From Virgibacillus sp. NKC19-16 (lineage in GTDB: Bacteria; Bacillota; Bacilli; Bacillales; Amphibacillaceae): a stretch of 64,000 nt of DNA. The position numbers and the translations under genes were made by a program. The notes under the pieces were generated by a model. The model saw only the letters and a list, made by a program, of their open reading frames with translations. It ran no database searches and was not told where the DNA came from. The stretch is from positions 1,732,001 through 1,796,000 of the forward strand of contig NZ_CP074373.1 in assembly GCF_021560035.1 (NCBI RefSeq). Reading direction: 5' to 3'. Shown piece by piece: positions 57,723 to 64,000 of the stretch. The first letter of the stretch is position 1; each line of letters begins with the position of its first letter.

Positions 57723-59546
57723 ATGGAAATTGTACAAATGCCTGATAAGTTAGCTAATAAAATAGCAGCTGGTGAAGTAGTTGAGAGACCTGCATCCGTT
57801 GTGAAAGAATTAGTTGAAAACAGTATTGATGCAAACAGTACATGGATTAAAGTTGAAATTTCTGAAGCGGGGCTAGAGCAAATTAAAATAACGGATGACG
57901 GAAACGGCATGTCTGAACAAGATGGTGAAAGAGCGTTTTTACCACATGCTACGAGTAAAATAAAAGATGAGAACGACTTATTTCATGTAAAAACACTGGG
58001 TTTTCGCGGAGAAGCACTTGCAAGTATTGCCTCTGTTAGCCGATTGACTATCAGAACCTCCCAAGGGGACGGCGCTGGTACGTTGTTATACCTGGAAGGT
58101 GGAAGTATTATAGAAAAAGCAAAGAGTGACGCTCGTAAAGGTTCTGAGATTATGGTTGAAGATCTATTTTATAATACACCTGCACGTTTAAAATATATGA
58201 AAAGTATTCATACAGAGCTTGGACACATTACAGATCTTCTTAATCGATTAGCATTAGCTCATCCTGATATCAGATTTGAAGCAACACATAACGGCAAGGG
58301 TTTATTTAAAACGGCAGGTACCGGTGATGTCCTGCAGGTTATTTCACAGGTTTACGGAATGAATACAGCGAGAAAAATGTTGCCAGTTAATCAGGAAACA
58401 CTTGATTTTTCCATCGACGGTTATATCGGTAAACCGGAAGTGACAAGAGCATCACGATCCTATATTTCTACCATTATTAATGGTCGGTATATAAAAAGCA
58501 TCCCATTAACCAAAGCAATTATGCAGGGGTATCACACCTTATTGCCAATCGGGCGTTCGCCGATTGTCGTACTTGCTATTCGGATGGATCCTGTATTAGT
58601 AGATGTTAATGTACACCCGACAAAACTCGAGGTGCGTTTTAGTAAAGAAAAAGAATTATTTGCAGCAGTTGAAGAGATGATTAAAAGAAAATTTCGTGAG
58701 AATACTTTAATTCCGGATATACAACAAAAGCCAGTAAAGCGGGAAAAGTCTGAGCAGCATACAATGCAATTTGAGGAGACAACTAAACCGGTACAATGGA
58801 GTTTAGGGACACAAATTCATGAACCACAACCTGAATTAGCTAGTAAAGAGCAACGTGATTTTGAAATGCCAACCAGGGAATCTAGCTCTGCCAGTAAGGT
58901 GGTTGACGACACACCACCCCCACAAGAAGTAACAAACAATCAAGAGGAGAAGGTAAATAAACAACGTATTCCTGCAATGTATCCAATTGGCCAAGCCCAG
59001 GGAACCTATATTATAGCTCAAAATGAAAATGGTCTATATATGATTGATCAGCATGCTGCCCAGGAAAGAATTAAATATGAATTTTTCAAGAAAAAATTGG
59101 GTGAAACAAATAATGAGTTACAGGAATTGCTACTTCCACTAACATTTGAATTTTCCAAGCAGGAATCTATTTTTATTGAGCAATATAAAAATGAATTTGA
59201 AAAAGCAGGGTTATTCTTGGAATCTTTTGGCCACCAAACCTATGTAATCCGTTCACATCCGAGCTGGTTTCCAAAAGGTTTTGAAGAAGAGGTCATCCGG
59301 GAAATGATTGAACAGATTATGCAGGATGAAAAAGTTAACGTAGAAAATATAAGGGAAGATGCAGCGATTTTAATGTCCTGCAAACGCTCCATTAAAGCGA
59401 ATCATTATTTGAATCAGGATGATATGTTTCGATTATTGGAAGATTTAAGAAAATCAGTTGATCCATTTACATGTCCGCATGGCAGGCCCATAATTATCCA
59501 TTTTTCTTCTTATGATCTTGAAAAAATGTTCAAACGTGTGATGTAA
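57723..59546 (+). CDS. mutL: DNA mismatch repair protein MutL
   Basis: This 607-residue protein has the GHKL ATPase domain ([41 protein letters not shown]), a variable linker (about 335-420) and a C-terminal endonuclease domain. That domain carries [22 protein letters not shown] and CPHGRPIII, the metal-binding set of MutL proteins from bacteria without MutH. It nicks the daughter strand after MutS signals. ATG 57723 follows AAAGGATTG. Confidence 0.98.
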   Translation: MEIVQMPDKLANKIAAGEVVERPASVVKELVENSIDANSTWIKVEISEAGLEQIKITDDGNGMSEQDGERAFLPHATSKIKDENDLFHVKTLGFRGEALASIASVSRLTIRTSQGDGAGTLLYLEGGSIIEKAKSDARKGSEIMVEDLFYNTPARLKYMKSIHTELGHITDLLNRLALAHPDIRFEATHNGKGLFKTAGTGDVLQVISQVYGMNTARKMLPVNQETLDFSIDGYIGKPEVTRASRSYISTIINGRYIKSIPLTKAIMQGYHTLLPIGRSPIVVLAIRMDPVLVDVNVHPTKLEVRFSKEKELFAAVEEMIKRKFRENTLIPDIQQKPVKREKSEQHTMQFEETTKPVQWSLGTQIHEPQPELASKEQRDFEMPTRESSSASKVVDDTPPPQEVTNNQEEKVNKQRIPAMYPIGQAQGTYIIAQNENGLYMIDQHAAQERIKYEFFKKKLGETNNELQELLLPLTFEFSKQESIFIEQYKNEFEKAGLFLESFGHQTYVIRSHPSWFPKGFEEEVIREMIEQIMQDEKVNVENIREDAAILMSCKRSIKANHYLNQDDMFRLLEDLRKSVDPFTCPHGRPIIIHFSSYDLEKMFKRVM

Positions 59547-59605
59547 TGGCGTATAAATTATCTGTACCTCGTTAAAGCTATTAAAAATGCAAAAAGAGGT
59601 GTCTT

Positions 59606-60052
59606 ATGGATAATCAAAAGGTCATTAACTTTCTGAATCAACAAGTATCAAATTACTTTGTCATGTATGTGAAATTACATCGATATCACTGGTTTGTTCA
59701 AGGAAGACATTTCTTTCAATTACATGAAACGTTTGAAGAAATGTATCAAACGTTTGCAGCTGATCTTGATGAAATTGCAGAACGAATTTTAATGATTGAT
59801 GGAAAACCACTGGCAACAATGAGTAAATTTTTGAAAGAGACGACATTAAAAGAAGCGAACGCAGATGATAAAGAAGATGAAATGATTGCCCAATTGACTC
59901 AGGACTATGAACAAATCATTTCAGAAATCAAAGATGGAATGAGCCTTGCAGAAGAAGGGAAAGATGAACCAACTGTTGATATGCTAATTTCACTGCAGGC
60001 AAAACTTGAAAAATATATTTGGATGCTTAAAGCATATCGCGCATATGAATAA
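59606..60052 (+). CDS. Dps/MrgA-family DNA-protecting ferritin
   Basis: This 148-residue four-helix protein has the intersubunit ferroxidase residues in KLHRYHWFVQG, QLHETFEEMY and AADLDEIAERILMIDGKP. Dps proteins oxidise and store iron with peroxide and protect DNA. It lies between mutL and miaA, where B. subtilis has other genes. No clear PerR box was seen upstream. ATG 59606 follows AAAGAGGTG. It may share mutSL read-through, as no terminator separates it from mutL. Confidence 0.93.
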   Translation: MDNQKVINFLNQQVSNYFVMYVKLHRYHWFVQGRHFFQLHETFEEMYQTFAADLDEIAERILMIDGKPLATMSKFLKETTLKEANADDKEDEMIAQLTQDYEQIISEIKDGMSLAEEGKDEPTVDMLISLQAKLEKYIWMLKAYRAYE

Positions 60053-60075
60053 AAGAATGATCAAGGGGAATACTG

Positions 60076-61011
60076 ATGAAAAAAACTGTAATTGCGATCG
60101 TTGGACCAACTGCAGTAGGTAAAACCAAATTAAGTATTGAAATTGCAAAACGATTTAATGGTGAAATTATCAGTGGTGATTCCATGCAGGTGTATAGAGG
60201 TTTGGATATTGGTACCGCAAAGATATCCGAGGATGAAATGCAGGGAACTCCTCACTATATGATAGATATAAAGGATCCGGATGAAGATTTTTCTGCAGCG
60301 GATTTTCAATATTATGTTCAATCGTATATAGACGAAGTTTCCTCCCATAACAAAGTTCCAGTTATTGTTGGAGGTAGTGGCTTATATATTCAGGCCGCAT
60401 TATACAATTATAATTTCTCCAAGCAGAGAAGAAATGATGTTATAACCAAACGGTTAGAAAACGAGATGGAAAATGATGGGGTCATGCCACTATACAATCG
60501 TTTAAAAGAAATTGACCCAAAAGAGGCTGCTAAAATTCATCCGAATAACCATCGACGAGTTATTCGGGCATTGGAAATCTATGAAATGACTGGATTAACA
60601 AAGACGGAGTATCAGCAGGAGCAAAAGCTTGAGTCACCATACAACCTAATTTTAATAGGACTAGAGATGGATAGAAAGATGCTATATGATCGAATTAATC
60701 ATCGTATTGATGCAATGATAGCGAATGGGCTAGTAGACGAAGTAAATCGTTTATATAACCAAGGCTTTATAGACTGCCCATCTATGAAGGCAATTGGTTA
60801 TAAAGAGTTTGTACCATACATAAAAGAAGAGCAAAGTCTTGAACGTTCCATTGAATTATTAAAACGTAATTCTAGAAGATATGCCAAACGTCAATATACT
60901 TGGTTTAAAAATAAAATGGATATTAGATGGTATAGAATAACGCCAGATACAATTGATGAAAGATATCAAATGATTTTAAACGATTTAGCAGGAATTTTAA
61001 AAAATAGATAG
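60076..61011 (+). CDS. miaA: tRNA dimethylallyltransferase
   Basis: This 311-residue enzyme has the P-loop GPTAVGKTKLS, GDSMQVYRGLDIGTAK and YAKRQYTWFKNK. It transfers a dimethylallyl group to A37 of tRNAs reading UNN codons, the substrate for MiaB. ATG 60076 follows AAGGGGAA. hfq follows 39 bases later, the classical miaA-hfq order. Confidence 0.97.
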   Translation: MKKTVIAIVGPTAVGKTKLSIEIAKRFNGEIISGDSMQVYRGLDIGTAKISEDEMQGTPHYMIDIKDPDEDFSAADFQYYVQSYIDEVSSHNKVPVIVGGSGLYIQAALYNYNFSKQRRNDVITKRLENEMENDGVMPLYNRLKEIDPKEAAKIHPNNHRRVIRALEIYEMTGLTKTEYQQEQKLESPYNLILIGLEMDRKMLYDRINHRIDAMIANGLVDEVNRLYNQGFIDCPSMKAIGYKEFVPYIKEEQSLERSIELLKRNSRRYAKRQYTWFKNKMDIRWYRITPDTIDERYQMILNDLAGILKNR

Positions 61012-61050
61012 AATTATATATAATATAGATAGAAAAGAGGAGGAAGTGCC

Positions 61051-61275
61051 ATGGCTCAAACGGCGAATGTTCAAGATCAATATTTAAATCAACTGAGGAA
61101 AAACCATATCCCAGTTACCTTATTTCTCACAAACGGATTCCAATTACGAGGAATTGTTAAAGCATTTGACAATTTTACTGTCGTATTGGAGACGGATGGG
61201 AAGCAACAACTAATTTATAAACATGCGATTTCCACATTTTCACCTGTCAAAAATGTTTCCCTTGAAAAAGAATAA
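61051..61275 (+). CDS. hfq: RNA chaperone Hfq
   Basis: This 74-residue Sm-like protein has [39 protein letters not shown] and the Sm2 motif [10 protein letters not shown]. It forms hexamers that bind A- and U-rich RNA. ATG 61051 follows AGAGGAGGAAG. The C-terminal tail is short, as in other Firmicutes. Confidence 0.98.
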   Translation: MAQTANVQDQYLNQLRKNHIPVTLFLTNGFQLRGIVKAFDNFTVVLETDGKQQLIYKHAISTFSPVKNVSLEKE

Positions 61276-61284
61276 GTAAGTCAA

Positions 61285-61314
61285 AAGCGGTCGCTCATCA
61301 AGCGCCCGTTTTTT
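61285..61314 (+). terminator. Terminator after hfq
   Basis: CGGTCGCT at 61288-61295 pairs with AGCGCCCG at 61301-61308 (one mismatch), then six T. Confidence 0.75.
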
Positions 61315-61413
61315 CATAATGAAGTCTTCTGTTTTTGTCAATTTCTACTAATCTGACCTCTTATTTCTGGCACCCTAGAAAACGCGGCCAATGTGTTTCT
61401 TAACTAGGCGTTT

Positions 61414-61442
61414 GTCACAACTTTTTATTTGCAGCGTATACT
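61414..61442 (+). promoter_or_regulatory. Candidate sigma-E promoter for spoVK
   Basis: GTCACAAC at 61414-61421 and CGTATACT at 61435-61442, spacer 13, resemble sigma-E elements (KTCATATT and CATACAnT) with about five of eight and six of seven matches. The start of RNA would lie near 61449, just before the ribosome binding site. Confidence 0.45.
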
Positions 61443-61464
61443 GTTTTGAATAAGGAGTGATGGC

Positions 61465-62388
61465 ATGGAGACACAAATGATAAGGAATAGAAACGGGCAA
61501 ATTAATATCGTATTACATGATAAAAAAGAAGTAAAAATCGAAAATAACGATCATGTTCACTATATTGATAATAGCCCGTTTACGCATATCGACCAAGAAT
61601 TCTCATCATTTGTCGCGATGAATGAATTAAAACGAACGGTCAAGGAAATTTATGCCACTATCATTATTAATGAGAAACGTAAACAAGTAGGACTTACAGG
61701 AACAAAACAAGTGCTTCACATGCTTTTTAAAGGAAATCCCGGTACAGGTAAAACAACAGTTGCAAGAAAGCTTGCAAAAATATACTTTGAGATGAATCTA
61801 TTGTCAAAAGGACATTTTATCGAAGCAGAAAGAGCTGATTTGGTAGGTGAGTATATCGGTCAAACGGCACAGAAAACACGTGCTATTATTCAAAAATCAA
61901 TGGGCGGGATATTATTTATCGATGAAGCGTATTCACTAGCCCGTGGTGGGGAAAAAGATTTTGGTAAAGAAGCCATTGATACATTGGTGAAACATATGGA
62001 AGATAACCATAATGATTTTGTTTTAATATTAGCAGGGTACCCAAATGAAATGGAACGGTTTTTAACCTTAAATCCCGGGCTCAGATCCAGGTTTCCATTT
62101 ATATTGGATTTTCAGAATTATGAGGTCGACCAATTAATGGATATCGCAAAGCAAATGGCTTCAGAGAGAGAATACAAGTTTACAAAGAAAGCGGAATGGG
62201 AATTAAAAACCCAGTTATATAAAAAGACAGCAGAAATGAAACGGAATTTTTCAAATGCGCGTTATGTACGTAACGTAATCGAAAACGCCATCAGAAAACA
62301 TGCAGTTAGATTATTGACGAAAGAACAAATCTCTACTGAAGATTTAATACTGTTAACGGATAAGGACTTATATTCAGATGACTTTTAA
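61465..62388 (+). CDS. spoVK: Stage V sporulation protein K, AAA ATPase
   Basis: This 307-residue CbxX/CfqX-type AAA ATPase has Walker A GNPGTGKTTVARKL (about 91), Walker B ILFIDEAYSLARGG, the sensor NPGLRSRFPF and ARYVRNVIENAIRKH. It is needed for spore maturation in the mother cell. ATG 61465 follows AAGGAGTGA. It lies between hfq and hflX as in B. subtilis. Confidence 0.95.
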   Translation: METQMIRNRNGQINIVLHDKKEVKIENNDHVHYIDNSPFTHIDQEFSSFVAMNELKRTVKEIYATIIINEKRKQVGLTGTKQVLHMLFKGNPGTGKTTVARKLAKIYFEMNLLSKGHFIEAERADLVGEYIGQTAQKTRAIIQKSMGGILFIDEAYSLARGGEKDFGKEAIDTLVKHMEDNHNDFVLILAGYPNEMERFLTLNPGLRSRFPFILDFQNYEVDQLMDIAKQMASEREYKFTKKAEWELKTQLYKKTAEMKRNFSNARYVRNVIENAIRKHAVRLLTKEQISTEDLILLTDKDLYSDDF

Positions 62389-62414
62389 AAATCCTTAAAG
62401 AGCCAATGGATTTT
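62388..62414 (+). terminator. Weak terminator after spoVK
   Basis: AAAATCC at 62388-62394 pairs with GGATTTT at 62408-62414 around a 13-base loop; the T run is short. Confidence 0.4.
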
Positions 62415-62504
62415 GTACTAATTTTTCATTATTTGATATGATAAAAATATGTAATTAAAGGTATACTGTTTTTACTAGTGCATTACAGAAAGAGGTTGGC
62501 ATAC

Positions 62505-63731
62505 ATGTCTGGAGAGAAAGTACTGATTATAGCTGTTAAAAATAAGGAACAAAATGATTTACGATTCCACTATTCACTGGAAGAATTGATATCATTGAGT
62601 AATACAGCGGGTGGTGAGGTTAAAAAAGTTATTACGCAAAATCGTAGCCGTATTCACTCTAAAACATATTTAGGTGAAGGTAAAATAGATGAAATTAAAC
62701 AGGAGATAGATGAACTGGATATTGATTTAGTTATATCCAATGACGAATTAACGCCTGGCCAATTACGAAATTTAAGTGATCGCTTTGAAGTTCGATTAAT
62801 TGATCGAAGTCAACTAATTTTAGATATTTTTGCACAACGAGCCCGGACAAAAGAAGGGAAACTTCAAGTAGAACTTGCTCAATTAGAATATATGCTCCCA
62901 AGGCTTCACGGTCAAGGTCGCGCTATGTCCCGCCTCGGTGCAGGGATTGGTACTAGAGGGCCGGGGGAAACAAAACTGGAAACAGATCAACGTCATATCA
63001 GGCGTAGAATATACGATCTAAAACGCCGGTTGAAATTAGTTGTCAGACAACGGCACCAATACCGCCAAAGAAGAAAGACAAATGATGTCTTTCAAATTGC
63101 TATTGTAGGTTATACAAACGCGGGAAAGTCCACGCTGTTTAACAGGATGACCAACAGTCGTTCATTGGAGGAAAATCAGTTATTTGCGACGCTTGATCCA
63201 TTAACACGGGAGATACAGCTACCTTCTGGCTTCCACACCTTAATTACAGATACAGTTGGATTTCTTCAGGATTTGCCTACATCGCTGATCGCATCCTTTC
63301 GATCAACCTTAGAGGAAGTAGCAGAAGCAGATTTCTTAATTCATGTTGTAGATGCCGCGCATCCGGATCAGGAAAAACAACAGGACATTGTCAATAAACA
63401 ACTAGAGGAATTGGATGCCGGAAGTATACCCATGCTTACAGTCTATAATAAAAAAGATTTAGTCAAGGATGGTTTTATACCTTTGAACCATCCATATATT
63501 TTTATAAGTGCATATGAACCAACCGATTTGAATTTGCTTTATGAGAAGATAGAAGCTATTTTAAAGGAACAATGGGATAGATATACACTAAATTTAGACC
63601 CAGACGAGGGCAAAATACTTCATCGTCTGGATCAGGAGTCAATTGTAACAGAGAAATATTTCGATGAGGAAGCTAATCAATTTATTGTAAAAGGATTTAT
63701 GAGAGAAGAACATCCATTGAATAGACTTTAA
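62505..63731 (+). CDS. hflX: HflX ribosome-associated GTPase (YnbA)
   Basis: This 408-residue protein has an N-terminal HflX domain (TYLGEGKIDEIKQEI, NDELTPGQLRNL, RTKEGKLQVELAQLEYMLPR), a glycine-rich loop IGTRGPGETKLE, a coiled linker, then the G domain with GYTNAGKSTLFNRM (about 202), DTVGFLQDLP and NKKD. HflX splits stalled ribosomes, especially after heat shock. ATG 62505 follows AAGAGGTTGG; an upstream in-frame ATG at 62478 lacks a ribosome binding site. Confidence 0.95.
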   Translation: MSGEKVLIIAVKNKEQNDLRFHYSLEELISLSNTAGGEVKKVITQNRSRIHSKTYLGEGKIDEIKQEIDELDIDLVISNDELTPGQLRNLSDRFEVRLIDRSQLILDIFAQRARTKEGKLQVELAQLEYMLPRLHGQGRAMSRLGAGIGTRGPGETKLETDQRHIRRRIYDLKRRLKLVVRQRHQYRQRRKTNDVFQIAIVGYTNAGKSTLFNRMTNSRSLEENQLFATLDPLTREIQLPSGFHTLITDTVGFLQDLPTSLIASFRSTLEEVAEADFLIHVVDAAHPDQEKQQDIVNKQLEELDAGSIPMLTVYNKKDLVKDGFIPLNHPYIFISAYEPTDLNLLYEKIEAILKEQWDRYTLNLDPDEGKILHRLDQESIVTEKYFDEEANQFIVKGFMREEHPLNRL

Positions 63732-63746
63732 GGGAGAAATGCAGCA

Positions 63747-64000
63747 GTGATTGAACAATTGATAAACCAAGCAGAAGATGATTGCAACTTGCAGCATAAA
63801 GAAATTAATTCGATTGTAGAAATAAATCAACAACGCGTACTCGATTCGTTTAAAAAGAATCTCATCAGTGATAGCCATTTTAATTCAACAACAGGATATG
63901 GCTATGATGATCTGGGGCGTGAGGGTTTAGAGGCGGTTTATGCGGATGTGTTTGGCGGAGAAGATGCATTAGTAAGACCGCAGTTAGTTTCTGGAACACA
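63747..64000 (+). CDS. ynbB: YnbB, PLP-dependent methionine gamma-lyase-like protein (5' part)
   Basis: This open frame from GTG 63747 continues past the right edge. The 84 residues seen include NQQRVLDSFKKNLISDSHFN, STTGYGYDDLGREGLEAVYA and EDALVRPQLVSGT. They match the N-terminus of the YnbB (aluminium resistance) family of PLP enzymes, placed between hflX and glnR in B. subtilis. AAGGGAG lies about ten bases upstream. The active-site lysine lies outside the window. Confidence 0.85.
   Translation, partial: MIEQLINQAEDDCNLQHKEINSIVEINQQRVLDSFKKNLISDSHFNSTTGYGYDDLGREGLEAVYADVFGGEDALVRPQLVSGT

Noticed and set aside
1-64000. CRISPR arrays, insertion sequences, prophage, tRNA or rRNA genes
   Set aside because: No regularly spaced direct repeats, transposase or integrase frames, or tRNA/rRNA-like segments were recognised.

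Overview
The window is a continuous stretch of chromosomal core from an endospore-forming member of the Bacillaceae. Almost every gene is on the + strand, and the order follows the flhF-to-glnR arc of the Bacillus subtilis chromosome. Sporulation genes (dpaA/dpaB, spoIIIE, spoVS, cotE, spoVK, tepA, ylxY), low GC content, strong AGGAGG ribosome binding sites and frequent TTG/GTG starts support this. Acidic tails or linkers on RpsB, NusA, RodZ and the BMP lipoprotein, together with overall similarity to my memory of Oceanobacillus/Virgibacillus proteins, hint at a halotolerant genus. That last step is inference.

Layout. 1-3104 is the distal end of the fla/che operon (flhF end, flhG, cheW, decayed cheC/cheD, sigD, swrB). 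3295-9623 holds rpsB-tsf-pyrH-frr-uppS-cdsA-rasP. 9727-14016 is polC. 14376-20361 is the rimP-nusA-ylxR-ylxQ-infB-ylxP-rbfA-truB translation/transcription cluster, followed by a frameshifted ribF, rpsO and pnp. 24090-31438 carries ylxY, mlpA, ymxH, then the sporulation dipicolinate synthase genes with asd-dapG-dapA, so the diaminopimelate/dipicolinate branch is in one place. 31545-34857 is tepA-ylzJ-spoIIIE. 35064-40177 is a decayed GntR regulator and a four-gene BMP-type nucleoside ABC importer. 40297-47739 is ymfF-ymfH-ymfI-ymfJ-ymfK-rodZ-pgsA-cinA, then recA, rny, ymdB, spoVS, miaB, ricA, cotE, mutS, mutL, a Dps-type ferritin, miaA, hfq, spoVK, hflX and the first part of ynbB at the right edge.

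The main interest lies in what is missing or broken within an otherwise syntenic region. cheB and cheA are absent between flhG and cheW, and cheC and cheD survive only as short multi-frame relics. dxr, proS and rnjB are absent from their usual slots. The GntR gene before the BMP operon is a readable relic. ribF carries a one-base frameshift in a G-rich run. I found no phage, insertion sequence, CRISPR array, tRNA or rRNA, and no convincing novel multi-gene system. Regulatory sites read from the sequence include an exact sigma-K consensus before dpaA, a LexA-like box before recA, several sigma-A promoters and about twenty Rho-independent terminators.
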